Assembly: GCF_003003795.1 (NCBI RefSeq)
Contig: NZ_PVWK01000111.1
Span: 1-42,860, forward strand
Length of the DNA: 42,860 nt
Direction: 5' to 3'
DNA from: Stenomitos frigidus ULC18
GTDB lineage: Bacteria > Cyanobacteriota > Cyanobacteriia > Leptolyngbyales > Leptolyngbyaceae
Shown here: positions 33,579 through 42,728 of the stretch, one piece after another
How the letters are laid out: each line of letters opens with the position of its first letter
How positions within the stretch are numbered: position 1 is the first letter of the stretch
Position numbers and translations under genes: made by a program
Notes under the pieces: model-generated
Seen by the model: only the letters and a program-made list of their open reading frames with translations
Database searches by the model: none
Told to the model about the DNA's origin: nothing

Positions 33579-33990
33579 TTGGATATGGGTGTATCGCTAG
33601 CTTTGCCGCCAATTGTATCTCCATTGAAGAAGCGGCAGAAGTCGCCGAAAGGGACAGTTTCGGTGCAGGTATTTAAGGGGAGGCTTAGATTGTGCTGGAG
33701 TTTTCAGCGTCAGCGGTACTTTCTCTACCTGGAACTGCCGGAGGGTAAGACGAACTGGATTGTGGCAGAGGGCAGGGCGAAGCAGATTGAAGGCGATATG
33801 GCGACGGGAAACTTCGATCGCACACTAGCGAAGTAAAAGCCGCAGCAGCGGGTCAGTAGTGCCTTAAAAGCCGTTGACTTGTTTGAGAAGTTTATGTAGC
33901 ACAAGGCGAAACGGATCTACAAGCGAACGTTGGAGAAGTACAGAGCGCTGCAATCGAGCGAGGTTTGTGTCGTTAACACCTCGACTGCAA
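33579..33990 (+). pseudogene. Remnant of a phage-type tyrosine integrase (N-terminal part) with in-frame stops
   Basis: The frame from about 33579 encodes a basic beta-rich Arm DNA-binding domain (GTVSVQVFKGRLRLCWSFQR, then RYFLYLELPEGKTNW), typical of cyanobacterial phage integrases. TAA at 33834-33836 and TAG at 33897-33899 interrupt it, yet the same frame goes on with LKAVDLFEKFM and HKAKRIYKRTLEKYRAL, the start of the core-binding domain, before similarity ends near 33990. The catalytic domain is missing. It lies next to the half tRNA, its probable target. This integrase is unrelated to the one at 1455. Confidence 0.8.
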
Positions 33991-33995
33991 TCAAT

Positions 33996-34296
33996 GTTGT
34001 CAGCTCGAAAAGTCAAACAGGTCGCAGTCTTCTAGTCGGCGGGCGGCTCTTTGCACGGTGCGAGGGTCTACGGACAGCAGAGCAGCAATTTCGACAGGTA
34101 GGGGAATGTCTACCCAGCGATCGCCATAGGGGCCACGTTTCCAGAGGTAAAGCCAGCGGTCATATTGAGTCCCTGTAAGCTTTAGGGTTCGGGCATACCG
34201 AATCAGATCCTTGAGAATCTGCACAAACTGGAGAGGCTTTTGTATCCCTGATGCTTCAGTTTTATATCCTTCAGAGTGCGGAGCGGAATTTGTCAT
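33996..34296 (-). CDS. Helix-turn-helix DNA-binding protein
   Basis: This protein of about 99 residues starts at the ATG at 34296 (MTNSAPHSEGYKTEASG). It has a helical segment with many basic and aromatic residues (LIRYARTLKLTGTQYDRWLY) and ends in a clear helix-turn-helix (PVEIAALLSVDPRTVQRAARRLEDC). Similar short HTH proteins occur on cyanobacterial plasmids and phages near replication genes, but this one has no replication domain. It stops close to the point where the integrase remnant ends, and may have lost a C-terminal part there. It points toward the integrase remnant. Confidence 0.6.
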
Positions 34297-34426
34297 GATG
34301 CCGATAAGTACAAGTAGATGCCCCGCTGCTGGCTGTAGATGGGGCATTTTTCCTATGCAGGCTTTTGTATCCAGCTATAGGATCTAGAGGATAAACAAAA
34401 AACTTGCTGTGACTGCATTTCAGAGC

Positions 34427-34492
34427 TGTCCCACGCTGTCATAGGACAGCACTACAGGACATACGGCACAGCACAGGACGCAGGCCAGGACA
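34427..34492. repeat. Iterated AGGACA motifs
   Basis: AGGACA occurs at 34443-34448, 34456-34461 and 34487-34492, AGGACG at 34475-34480, and the inverted form TGTCC at 34427-34431. Two further copies lie at about 34733-34745. The run ends at the start codon of the gene at 34493. These look like binding sites for a regulator or initiator. Confidence 0.55.
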
Positions 34493-35004
34493 ATGGAAAC
34501 TCAACTCGATTCGTTCCCAGTCGCTCAACTGACCGATCGCTACAATGTGGCGCGATCAAATATCTATAATCGCTTGCAAGGGCTTAGCATCCAACCAGAG
34601 AAGCAGGGTAGTAAGTCGGTGATCAATGCTGACACATTGCCTTTATGGATGCCCTGGATCAGCATCTTAAAGCTGGCGGTACGATCGCAGACTTTGCTCA
34701 GACGCCGGAGAGTTCGTCCTACGGTCAACAGGACAACAGGACAATGACCCATAGAGCTTCAATCGCAACGGCTCCTGACTTCAGTGGCATGGTGGAAGCG
34801 ATCGCAGATCAGGTGGCTGAACGTCTGCGTCAATCCGCCCCGCCCCAGCTTCCCGCCCTTACTCCAGTCATTGAGCCAATCGAGAAGTACAGACATTTGC
34901 ATGAAATCTGTGAAGCTGGCTATCGCCTGAGCACGAGTGATTCAGCCCCACTCTTGGGGTTAAAAACACTGCCGGGGAACGCGTTCGATCGCCATCAGGT
35001 TTGA
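34493..35004 (+). pseudogene. DNA-binding protein with a one-base frame break near 34640
   Basis: The first frame (from the ATG at 34493) encodes a HTH-like start (VAQLTDRYNVARSNIYNRL) and a linker (QGSKSVINADTLPL). It then loses sense. The other frame picks up at ATG 34645 as MDALDQHLKAGGTIADFAQ and runs to 35004. Joined, they give a continuous protein of about 165 residues, so one base has been lost near 34640 or the frames are joined by a shift. The C-terminal part is acidic and helical (VEAIADQVAERLRQS) and then ends in non-conserved sequence at the mntH junction. A regulator or plasmid-type partitioning accessory is possible. No family is assigned. Confidence 0.55.
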
Positions 35005-35226
35005 CAGAAAAATGACCTTCAGTAAGCTATGGCCAAGCTTAGAGCCGCCTTCAATATCGGTTGCCCAGTTGCCTGGGTCCATATAGCCCACTGAAACTAA
35101 TAGCCCTGGCTCTACAACGGCAAGGAGCTTCCGCCAGGGACTTCCCGTTGGTGGTACGGTGACAATACCCTGCACTTCTGATGGACAGAAGGGGGCGGTT
35201 GGTCGGTCAGGCAGTCTCCACTGCAT
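34987..35226 (-). pseudogene. 5' fragment of an Nramp-family metal transporter (mntH)
   Basis: From the ATG at 35226 the frame encodes the start of an Nramp H+/Mn2+ transporter: [20 protein letters not shown], then [16 protein letters not shown] with the metal-binding Asp-Pro-Gly-Asn motif of helix 1, then IFLSNLMAI of helix 2. Similarity stops at ATG-GCG-ATC (34987-34995), followed by unrelated sequence. The remaining ten or so membrane helices are absent from the window on both sides of the phage region. The break coincides with a GCGATCG (HIP1-like) site. It marks the right edge of the foreign region. Confidence 0.85.
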
Positions 35227-35378
35227 TAGGGTGCGATCGTTCCCTCTGTTTGGCAAACTGGTGCTTTCTGTTTTGACCATACAGTGACTGCCGTGTTGTG
35301 AACAAGGGTGATGGGAATGCAGTGGGCAGTGTTCTAAGTTAGCTGATCGCTGAAAGCTGACCGCTAATGGTTTCCATG

Positions 35379-36476
35379 TCACGCAAGTACGGCTGGGCGG
35401 CTGGTTGGCTGGGGTGGTTCGATCGTTTCTGCAACTAAGCGCGTGTGGTAAAGGTTCGCAACTTGCGGCTCTTCGCTAGCAAGGGCAATCTCCATCTCGT
35501 CAAAGATCGCGACGGTGACTGGGTCAGTCAGCCTGTTGCGCAATTTGTAGATGTCAATCACTCCCGTTTGAAGATCGCCCAACGCACGACGCAAAATGTT
35601 CGCATCGCCCCAGCTGAACTGTAACCATGTTTTCAGATGGGCGTAAGCACCACTGGCAGCAGCCTGAAACGATTGCTTCTCACCGAGAACGGCTAAGCGG
35701 TTTTCGAGCAGAGTGAGGTGACGTTGCCGAGTTGTGCGGATCGCGAAAAAAACGCGACTCATTTCTTCATCGGCAGCATTCTCGGCGTAGTGCTCAAAGG
35801 CTTCAAGCCCATACCGCTCAACCGCGATCGCCGTATTCAAACCTTGCACAATCTCGCTTCTGGTAGAACCGCCCCACTCTTCGCCCAGTTTCCACCAGCT
35901 AGCATCCCCATCCGTTTCGTTAGGCAGAGTTGTGTCGGGTACCGATAGCCCCAACCGTTTCAAAATCGCTGTGGTGAAAATTGGCAAATCACCTGGACGA
36001 CGCGCGGTGATCAGGTTGCCATCGACAATCAACGGCTCGTCAAAAACCGTAGCGCCCGCATTCTCAAGGTCTCTCCGAATGGCTTTGAAGCCCGTCACCC
36101 GTTTGCCCCGCACCAAATCGCCTTCAATCAGCAGCTGCGGCCCATGACAGATGGCGGCGACCCATTTCCCCTGCGCGATCGCATCCTTGACAAACCGAAC
36201 CGTATTGCGATTCGTACGCATGACATCGGGTGCCATACCACCGGGAATAATAACCGCATCAAACTCCTTGGCAAGCACTTCTGTCGTCGTAGCATCCGCT
36301 TTTATAGCAATGTTGCCCTGCTTACCCCTATACTCTTCATTCATGCGAGAGCCCAACACGACTACGTTTGCACCCGCTTTTTGCAAAGCATTGTAAGGGA
36401 TTTGAAATTCACTGTCTTCGACATTTTGTTCAATTAAAAGAGCCACTCGTTTTGCGATCGCTTGACCATTCAGCAT
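35379..36476 (-). CDS. DJ-1/PfpI-like protein with a C-terminal ferritin-like domain
   Basis: This 365-residue protein starts at the ATG at 36476 ([17 protein letters not shown]). Residues 5-180 form the DJ-1/PfpI fold with the nucleophile Cys in [10 protein letters not shown] and its preceding strand. Residues about 205-350 form a four-helix, rubrerythrin/DUF2383-like unit ([20 protein letters not shown], then [13 protein letters not shown]). Such fusions suggest roles in stress protection, glyoxal or oxidative damage. It lies beside the mntH fragment on the same strand, about 150 bases upstream of it, and they may once have shared an operon for metal or oxidative stress. It seems intact. 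Confidence 0.8.
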   Translation of the reverse strand: MLNGQAIAKRVALLIEQNVEDSEFQIPYNALQKAGANVVVLGSRMNEEYRGKQGNIAIKADATTTEVLAKEFDAVIIPGGMAPDVMRTNRNTVRFVKDAIAQGKWVAAICHGPQLLIEGDLVRGKRVTGFKAIRRDLENAGATVFDEPLIVDGNLITARRPGDLPIFTTAILKRLGLSVPDTTLPNETDGDASWWKLGEEWGGSTRSEIVQGLNTAIAVERYGLEAFEHYAENAADEEMSRVFFAIRTTRQRHLTLLENRLAVLGEKQSFQAAASGAYAHLKTWLQFSWGDANILRRALGDLQTGVIDIYKLRNRLTDPVTVAIFDEMEIALASEEPQVANLYHTRLVAETIEPPQPTSRPAVLA

Positions 36477-36960
36477 GATGTTCTGGAAGTTATGGTGTTG
36501 GGCAAGAGGCAGTATCAACAGAACACACGAAAAGCCAGAAGGAAGCATTACGAAAAATTAACCATTACGTACGCAATAACACGGTTGTTTTTTCGCTTTC
36601 AGGTATGTAAGCACGACTGATGGTTTATCAAATCAAACTTAATGCTTAGAGGAAATAGGGGCATCACCCCTCAGAGAGGCGATACAGCGTTCCAGCCACA
36701 CTCAGAGCGATCGCGCACAACTGTATCGCAACTGACAATAACAGCCGTTTTTTAGCCAGCAGACCACTGGTGTTTGCTAAAAAGGGTACAAGACGATACC
36801 TGCCATTACGAAAGCGCACGATCGTTCACCCTTAAGCAAAGGGCATTAAATAACACCGACTTTTGTCTGTTGAGTCTCGCGGCCTCAACCCAACCGACCC
36901 AGTGATTTAATCTACGATCTTAAAGGCGGTTTCTGAGCAGGCTCCAGTGAGAGCCAGTGT
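36477..36960. other. 484-base intergenic stretch, nothing recognised
   Basis: Between the minus-strand PfpI-like gene and the hydrolase. It must carry the promoter of the first gene and the end of the second. I see no RNA gene or clear terminator. Confidence 0.4.
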
Positions 36961-38733
36961 CTACGGTGAGACGGTTGTGGCAGTGGACGTTGTGCCAGCA
37001 ATTCCCTGTGTAAACTGGTCCACCGTTAAGGTTTGGATCAAACTCAACGGTAAGGGTGATTCACTAATAGCGTTGCCATAGGAGGCACTCAAATAGCTGC
37101 GATAGGTGGGCTTGTTGGCAATATAAGTTTGGAAAAACGCCACTGCCAGGGCATTGATATAGCGTCGAGCGATCGCAGGATTAGGACCCACCACCTCTTG
37201 AGGCAGCGGGATGGCATCTGCAGCATTGCTAGAATCCAAGGTCGAAAAGTGAGTGCCGCCCTGTATCATGACCAGGTAGCGATTCTCGGTAGTGAGCCAG
37301 GTGAAGGGCTGAATTTGCTCGGTCACGGCAGGTGCGATTGTGTCACCATTACCAGTGACAATCATCGTTGGCACCTTGATCTCGCTGAGGCCGGGTTGCC
37401 CCAGTACGGCACTCGTGATGGGATTAATGGCAATAATTGCTTTCACGCGAGGATCTTGCAAGGTGGGTTGGGGCTGTGTTAGATCGATCGCCCGGCACTG
37501 CAACAGCAGCGAGAGGTTCAGCGTATTTTCGAGATTTTGGCAGCTTGCCTGTAACTGCTGCAGATTAATGGGTGCACCTGCCACGGCAAGGGCTGTATAG
37601 CCACCAAACGATTGCCCTAACACTCCAACCTGCTGTAAATCTAGCCGTCCGCGTAGATCGGGTGTGGCTTTCACCAGATTCTCGACCTGGTTGAGAACAA
37701 AAGTGACATCCAGTGGTCGATTCACAAACTCAGCTGGTTCAGAGACCTCGCTGGCAGTACCGTTGATCAGCGCCTGCAAGCGTGCGGCATTGCTACCCGG
37801 ATGCTCTGGCACCAAGACAGCAAAGCCATAAGACGCGAGATGAATCGCTAGATAAGCAAAGGTGGAGCGATCGGAGCCGAGTCCATGAGAAATCACAATG
37901 ACAGGCGCAGGCGCTGACGATGCCTGCAGATTCGGTAAGTACAGATCAACGGGGATTAATCGGCCAGTCACTGCTGCACCTAAGAGCGGTGGTGGCACGG
38001 TACTCCCAAGGGGAGACGTTGCCGTACTGGGAAGGACTCGATTATTTTCGGCGCTACGACTCGGATCAACTAGCGGGAGCGTCTGCTTTTTCCAGGTATA
38101 CGGTCCTCGCTGGCGTAAATCGCCAAGCTGATTCACTGCCACGGTTTCCGCTGCCCGCTCTTGCTGCGCTGCCTGAATGACAACATTGGTTGCCCGTTTG
38201 GTTTGATTGACCAGTTGCTCTAGGGAGGCAGCAATCTGCAAGCTTCGCGCCACATCAATCCGCAAACCCCTGGTGGGGAAACGGCGCAGAATGTTAAGCA
38301 GCGTCAAACCATCAGGGTCAGCCGCTGCCAGGATCAGCGCTGCGCGAATGGCTTTGAAGCCAGAATCTCGTGACTCTGGCTGGATGACTTGCCCCAGTCG
38401 TTTAAGCAAGACTTCGCCCTGGGGAGTGTAGAGAAACTGCGAAACCGCAATGAGGTCGACATCTGCCCGCGCTACAAGCACACTCTTAAGCTGCTTGAGT
38501 TGTTTGGCATCACCATATTGTGCGTAAACGGCAAGGTCGTCATCAATCGTGCCGTCCCTGGCATAGGCTTCTAGAGAGGAAACCGAGATCGATCGCTCTA
38601 AGATGCCATAAGAAACATAAACCTTCTCTGCCGCTCGAACAGGAGTGGGGATTGTGACCCACCAGCCGAATGTACCGAGAAACAGTCCTGCCCAAGCAAA
38701 GTGATGATGCAGCGCGGGTTTTGTGGGGTTCAT
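36961..38733 (-). CDS. Secreted alpha/beta hydrolase with N-terminal DUF1400 domain
   Basis: This 590-residue protein has a signal peptide (WAGLFLGTFGWW to a cleavage after PVRAA). Residues about 36-180 are the cyanobacterial DUF1400 domain (KVYVSYGILERSISVSSLEA, then LYTPQGEVLLKRLG). From about 270 it is an alpha/beta hydrolase: oxyanion region ISHGLGSDRS, nucleophile elbow GQSFGGYTA (S375) and a catalytic His in GGTHFSTLD. This is the usual layout of secreted cyanobacterial hydrolases related to platelet-activating-factor acetylhydrolase/dienelactone hydrolase types. The natural substrate is not known. It is two bases from the next gene downstream-to-upstream, so they may share a transcript. 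Confidence 0.9.
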   Translation of the reverse strand: MNPTKPALHHHFAWAGLFLGTFGWWVTIPTPVRAAEKVYVSYGILERSISVSSLEAYARDGTIDDDLAVYAQYGDAKQLKQLKSVLVARADVDLIAVSQFLYTPQGEVLLKRLGQVIQPESRDSGFKAIRAALILAAADPDGLTLLNILRRFPTRGLRIDVARSLQIAASLEQLVNQTKRATNVVIQAAQQERAAETVAVNQLGDLRQRGPYTWKKQTLPLVDPSRSAENNRVLPSTATSPLGSTVPPPLLGAAVTGRLIPVDLYLPNLQASSAPAPVIVISHGLGSDRSTFAYLAIHLASYGFAVLVPEHPGSNAARLQALINGTASEVSEPAEFVNRPLDVTFVLNQVENLVKATPDLRGRLDLQQVGVLGQSFGGYTALAVAGAPINLQQLQASCQNLENTLNLSLLLQCRAIDLTQPQPTLQDPRVKAIIAINPITSAVLGQPGLSEIKVPTMIVTGNGDTIAPAVTEQIQPFTWLTTENRYLVMIQGGTHFSTLDSSNAADAIPLPQEVVGPNPAIARRYINALAVAFFQTYIANKPTYRSYLSASYGNAISESPLPLSLIQTLTVDQFTQGIAGTTSTATTVSP

Positions 38734-38735
38734 CG

Positions 38736-39332
38736 TTAGTTTTGGATCATTTTTCGCACTTCTTGACGCAGCTGAGGATCTTTTTGGACAGCGGCGAAAA
38801 TCTGGTTGAACCGTTCCATGGGTAGCCCTTGAGCTTGAACGGCCTTATCCATCTTATCTTGAGCGTCCTTCTGAATTTGAGTGAGTTGACTCACTGCCTG
38901 CTTATAACTTTCTTCCTCTTTCGGCGTGATTTGAGTGGCAGGCTTTGCTTGAGGATTTTTCTTCGATTGGTAGATTTCGTTGAAACGGGTTTCGGTCAGG
39001 CCTTGCTTTTGCACCGCTTGCACCATTTGGCTTTCTGTATCATTGACGATCGACAAGAGTTGCTTGGTGGCAACCGCAAACTTTTTCAGCTCATCCGGGC
39101 TCACGTTGCTTTGAGGCGCGGCTGGGCTAGCTGGCGCAGTGCTGTCTGCTGGTGTAGGTTTGGTCGCTGGTGTAGGTTTGGTCGCTGGTGCAGGTTTGGT
39201 TGCTGGAGCGGGTTTGGTTGCTGGAGCGGGTTTTTCTGTGGGTGCTGTATTAGAGTTCTGAGCTCGAACGGGCAAACTACTGACTGCCAAAACAACCAGA
39301 AGTGAGCAGCTTGCCAAAAATAATTTCATCAT
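38736..39332 (-). CDS. Secreted DUF4168 protein with KPAPAT repeats
   Basis: This 198-residue protein starts at the ATG at 39332 with AGGAA upstream. It has a signal peptide (MMKLFLASCSLLVVLAV to VRAQ), then a low-complexity KPAPAT/KPTPAT repeat linker, then the DUF4168 domain in two similar halves (ELKKFAVATKQLLSIVND, then SYKQAVSQLTQIQKDAQD), each ending in a Glu/Arg-Phe-Asn-x-Ile pattern. Found mainly in cyanobacteria and some proteobacteria in the periplasm; its function is unknown. The gene precedes the hydrolase on the same strand by two bases, so the two are probably co-transcribed. Confidence 0.85.
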   Translation of the reverse strand: MMKLFLASCSLLVVLAVSSLPVRAQNSNTAPTEKPAPATKPAPATKPAPATKPTPATKPTPADSTAPASPAAPQSNVSPDELKKFAVATKQLLSIVNDTESQMVQAVQKQGLTETRFNEIYQSKKNPQAKPATQITPKEEESYKQAVSQLTQIQKDAQDKMDKAVQAQGLPMERFNQIFAAVQKDPQLRQEVRKMIQN

Positions 39333-39402
39333 GGTGAATTCCTGAAAGAAGTGACTGGGTTGATGACGTCCTACTTCACAAGTAGGTTCATGCGCAATCA
39401 GA

Positions 39403-39654
39403 TTAAACGGCATCCGACCTCGATTCGGTGGGGACACCTAGTCTAAGTCTAATCAAACTCGAAATTTCTGCAATTTTAGCGATCGCGCTGACTAATCCGT
39501 CTGCACTGTAATACAGTATTTGAGCGCAACAATCCTCGACCAACGGTTGGCTCCTGTCAACAAATTTTTCTACCTTTTTGAGGATGGTTTCAGCCATTGA
39601 GGCCAACTTGCAGTAAATTAAACAATGCTCTTGTACCAAACTTTGAAGCGACAT
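39403..39654 (-). CDS. Small hypothetical protein (low confidence)
   Basis: This 83-residue frame encodes a helical, weakly amphipathic protein (MAETILKKVEKFVDRSQP, then YYSADGLVSAIAKIAEISSL). It ends 70 bases before the start of the DUF4168 gene. A possible internal start at the Met of MAETILKK gives a shorter form. No family is recognised. It may be a real small host protein or a chance frame. Confidence 0.35.
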   Translation of the reverse strand: MSLQSLVQEHCLIYCKLASMAETILKKVEKFVDRSQPLVEDCCAQILYYSADGLVSAIAKIAEISSLIRLRLGVPTESRSDAV

Positions 39655-39730
39655 TGCTGCATCGAAGTTGGGTCATGCTTCCGTACTCTCGTGATTAAAT
39701 AATCTGCTTTTTTATTTGTGTCAACTTATT

Positions 39731-39840
39731 AGGACTTACGCATTTGCCCCCAAACCCCCAATTCTGGGGGCTTTAATCAGCTCAGTTCCCCCAATCTTGG
39801 GGGTTAGGGGGCGAACTTCGACAGCTTTTGCGTAAGTCCT
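39731..39840. mobile_element. MITE-like element with AGGACTTACGCA terminal inverted repeats
   Basis: A 110-base element has perfect 12-base inverted ends: AGGACTTACGCA at 39731-39742 and TGCGTAAGTCCT at 39829-39840. Inside are inverted CCCCCAAT and GGGGG stretches. CTTATT lies directly before it and again one base after it, a possible target duplication. It has no coding capacity and would depend on a transposase elsewhere. Confidence 0.8.
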
Positions 39841-39845
39841 GCTTA

Positions 39846-39996
39846 TTTTTTGTCAGGTCAAGACTGTTTTTTGTCAGGTTAAGACTGAGCCCAGAGGTTC
39901 GTTTTTGTTCGTCGATCGGACAGCCTCTGAACGGCCACCAACACGCTGATTGTTTCTACTGTTTTTTTGCTTTAAGTTCTTTTTTGCTTTAAGTGC
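39846..39996. repeat. Two pairs of short direct repeats upstream of recJ
   Basis: TTTTTTGTCAGGT(C/T)AAGACTG occurs twice between about 39846 and 39888. CTTTTTTGCTTTAAGT occurs twice between about 39961 and 39994, just before the recJ GTG start at 40000. They may be slippage products or regulator sites. Confidence 0.55.
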
Positions 39997-39999
39997 TCT

Positions 40000-42045
40000 G
40001 TGGTAAACCAACGCTCCCGTCCTTCCGTTACAACTCCATCGGGTAAGTGCCTCGACCAGCGCTGGCAAATTGCGCCCGCTCAGGAGGAACAGGCCGTAGC
40101 GATCGCCCAGGCAGCGAACCTGTCGCCACTCCTGGCGCAAGTGTTGCTCAATCGGGGTGTCTCGACGCCTGAGCAGGCACAAATTTTTCTGCACCCAGAG
40201 TCTGAGGCGTTAACCTCACCGTTAGAGGACTTTGACGATTTACCGCTCAGCTTAGAACTCTTGATCAATGCGATTAATCAGCGCCAAAAAATTGCCATCT
40301 GTGGGGATTACGACGCCGATGGCATGACCAGTACAGCGTTATTGTTACGAGCCTTGCGGACGTTGGGCGCACAGGTCGATTACGCCATTCCCAGCCGGAT
40401 GAGCGAAGGCTATGGTATCAACCAGCGGATTATTGAAGAGTTTTACGACGAAGGGGTCGGGCTCATTTTGACCGTCGATAATGGCATTGCGGCCCATCAG
40501 CCGATCGCCCGTGCTCGTGAGTTAGGTCTGGCGGTCATCATTACTGATCACCACGACATTCCACCCACCTTGCCGGATGCCAATGCGATTCTCAACCCGA
40601 AACTGATTCCGGAGACATCGCCGTATCGGGGCGTAGCAGGCGTGGGTGTGGCGTATATTCTGGCGATCGCCCTGGCGCAAAGCCTGGGCAAAACGCACGA
40701 ACTCGGCAATTCGCTGCTGGAACTGTTTACCCTGGGTACGATCGCCGATCTGGCACCGCTGACAGGTGTGAATCGTCGCTGGGTCAGGCAAGGGCTCCAG
40801 CTTTTGCCTCAATCGAAGCTAGCTGGCGTGCAGGCGCTGATTCAGGTCACTGGGCTTAGTGGTGCCAAGCAGATGAAACCAGAGGCGATCGGCTTTCGGT
40901 TGGGTCCTCGCATTAACGCTGTTGGTCGGCTAGCTGATCCACAAATCGTGATTGAGCTGCTCACCACAGACGATGATGGCGTCGCCTTAGAACGGGCGAT
41001 GCAGTGTGAACAAATCAATAAACAGCGCCAGCAGCTCTGTGAACAGATTGAGCAGGAAGCGATCGCGATTGTTGAAGCTGCCATCCAGCAGTCGGGGCAC
41101 CTGGAGGCTCCCTTTGCGGCGCCGACGGACGGTCGTGTGCTGGTCGTCGTACAGCCAGACTGGCATCATGGCGTCATCGGCATTGTGGCATCACGTCTGG
41201 TCGAACGGTATGGTGTCCCGGTCTTCATTGGCACCTACGAAGACAAGGAGCGGACGCACATTCGGGGCTCAGCACGGAGTATTCCCGAATTCAATGTGTT
41301 TGACGCCCTGCAATTTTGCAAAGACCTGCTGGGTAAATTTGGCGGGCATCGTGCTGCAGGCGGTTTTTCGTTAGACGCGGCAAATCTAGAACCTTTGCGA
41401 TCGCGCCTGCAAACTTTTGCGCACCAGTGTCTCCAACCAGAACATCTGAAGCCTTTAGTCGTGATCGACGCGCAAGCGGGACTCGATCAGCTCAACCTCA
41501 GCCTCTACGCCCAAATTGACGCGCTGCATCCCTGCGGGATCGAAAATCCCGATCCTGTGTTCTGGTCAGCCAACGTTCGCATCAGTGAACAAAAACGCAT
41601 TGGCAAAGGCCATATCAAGCTAGTGGTCAGCCAGGACGGAGAACTGCCTGGAACGATTCATAAGTTTACTGCGATCGCGTGGCGTTGGGGTGACTACTAT
41701 CCGTTACCCAGCCATCTAGATCTTGCCTATCGCTTACGCACCAATGATTGGAATGGTGAGATTTCTCTAGAACTAGAATTGATCGGTGTCCGCAAGCCTG
41801 CTGCGATCGCTGCTGACATTGCGTTTTGGCATGACGATCGCGCGTATAACGTTGATGTTTTTCAGCACAAAGCAGGCAAGCAACTCCGAATCCGCAACGC
41901 TCAGGGCAACGAGCTTACCATCCAGCAAGGGCAAAAAATGGGTGCGCTGAGCAAACAACTGAGCGAACCAACGCCGGTGAATGTTTGCCAACCGCATTAT
42001 TACAATTTAATCAAAGCGGCCTTGCGCGCACTGGAAGAGGCTTAA
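40000..42045 (+). CDS. recJ: Single-stranded-DNA-specific exonuclease RecJ
   Basis: This 681-residue enzyme starts at GTG 40000. It has the DHH phosphoesterase motifs: GDYDADGMTS (103-108), TVDNGIAAHQ (158-163) and DHHDIPPT (183-189), then the DHHA1 domain with GGHRAAGGFSLD near residue 446, and a C-terminal OB-like part from about 500. RecJ degrades single-stranded DNA 5' to 3' in recombination and base-excision repair. The length fits cyanobacterial RecJ, which carries an extra C-terminal extension (here to WNGEISLELELIGV and beyond). No sign of damage. It is a typical host gene, which fixes this end of the window as chromosome. Confidence 0.95.
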   Translation: MVNQRSRPSVTTPSGKCLDQRWQIAPAQEEQAVAIAQAANLSPLLAQVLLNRGVSTPEQAQIFLHPESEALTSPLEDFDDLPLSLELLINAINQRQKIAICGDYDADGMTSTALLLRALRTLGAQVDYAIPSRMSEGYGINQRIIEEFYDEGVGLILTVDNGIAAHQPIARARELGLAVIITDHHDIPPTLPDANAILNPKLIPETSPYRGVAGVGVAYILAIALAQSLGKTHELGNSLLELFTLGTIADLAPLTGVNRRWVRQGLQLLPQSKLAGVQALIQVTGLSGAKQMKPEAIGFRLGPRINAVGRLADPQIVIELLTTDDDGVALERAMQCEQINKQRQQLCEQIEQEAIAIVEAAIQQSGHLEAPFAAPTDGRVLVVVQPDWHHGVIGIVASRLVERYGVPVFIGTYEDKERTHIRGSARSIPEFNVFDALQFCKDLLGKFGGHRAAGGFSLDAANLEPLRSRLQTFAHQCLQPEHLKPLVVIDAQAGLDQLNLSLYAQIDALHPCGIENPDPVFWSANVRISEQKRIGKGHIKLVVSQDGELPGTIHKFTAIAWRWGDYYPLPSHLDLAYRLRTNDWNGEISLELELIGVRKPAAIAADIAFWHDDRAYNVDVFQHKAGKQLRIRNAQGNELTIQQGQKMGALSKQLSEPTPVNVCQPHYYNLIKAALRALEEA

Positions 42046-42116
42046 ACTCTGTTGGTTTTACCCGTGTCGGGGCGCAAGCCTTGCGTCCCGACGTGCGAAC
42101 AGACACAAGCGATTAT

Positions 42117-42728
42117 TCACGCAGCCGGAAACTGCTCAATCCGAGCGATCGCCCGCAGCACCAATTTGCTTTCTTGCGCTTCCAATGACTTCAACTGTAT
42201 TGACATCTCCCCAAGCTTAAAATTGCGTAAATCGAGCAATTCCTTTGCCTGGTTCAGTAATGCGTCTGTCAATGCAGGTGAAAGTTCTTTTCCTTCAACG
42301 TACTCCAGGTCTTCCAGCGTGATCGATTGACCATCAGGACTCACCTGTGGCACGGCTGTAAAGGCAACCCGCTTTGTTTCGCCGACTTGCTCCAAGATCA
42401 CGTCTGTGCTCAGCAACACTTTATGGTCGCCTGGTAGCCTGAACGCCATTTGCTGAGTGTCCACTGTTACCGCTTCGCCATTGACGTGTACCTTTAAATT
42501 CTGCATCTTGTCGCGGATGAACTTAGAATTGAACGCGCGATTAATGTCGGTTTCAGTGAGTACAACCTGCGTTTCTGCATCCGCAGGCTGAGTCAGTTCA
42601 ATCTTGCCAAACGCTGCACTGAGGGGGTTGATTGCAATGCTGCTAGTCTGAAGCTGCATTGTTTCGACGCGGAGGTCTTGCTTCATGACCATTCCTTTGC
42701 CCTGTACGGCGACCTGCGGTGTACACAC
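42117..42728 (-). CDS. LmeA/DUF2993-like phospholipid-binding protein, probably 5' truncated
   Basis: This 203-residue protein has the middle and C-terminal parts of the DUF2993 (LmeA) family: NPLSAAFGKIELTQP, then VVLTETDINRAFNS, and LDLRNFKLGEM near the end. Family members are small lipid-binding proteins of the envelope. The usual N terminus, with a membrane anchor or signal and the strand VRVxGxPxYQLLQG, is not visible. The frame opens at a GTG (42728) right after a stop codon. The sequence upstream (42740-42860) contains C-rich, repeat-like bases, so a 5' truncation by an insertion is plausible, unless the true start lies outside the window. Confidence 0.65.
   Translation of the reverse strand: MCTPQVAVQGKGMVMKQDLRVETMQLQTSSIAINPLSAAFGKIELTQPADAETQVVLTETDINRAFNSKFIRDKMQNLKVHVNGEAVTVDTQQMAFRLPGDHKVLLSTDVILEQVGETKRVAFTAVPQVSPDGQSITLEDLEYVEGKELSPALTDALLNQAKELLDLRNFKLGEMSIQLKSLEAQESKLVLRAIARIEQFPAA

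Larger units (their letters stand above)
39655..39999. other. Intergenic stretch upstream of recJ
   Basis: About 345 bases without a gene. It holds a MITE-like element (39731-39840) and two pairs of short direct repeats, and must include the recJ promoter. Confidence 0.5.

Noticed and set aside
1455-33990. Stop-codon reassignment to explain the in-frame stops in three genes
   Set aside because: Both TAG and TAA interrupt genes, and intact neighbours use the same codons as normal stops, so ordinary decay is simpler.
39120-39240. Repeated sequence in the DUF4168 gene
   Set aside because: It encodes a KPAPAT low-complexity linker, a common secreted-protein feature.
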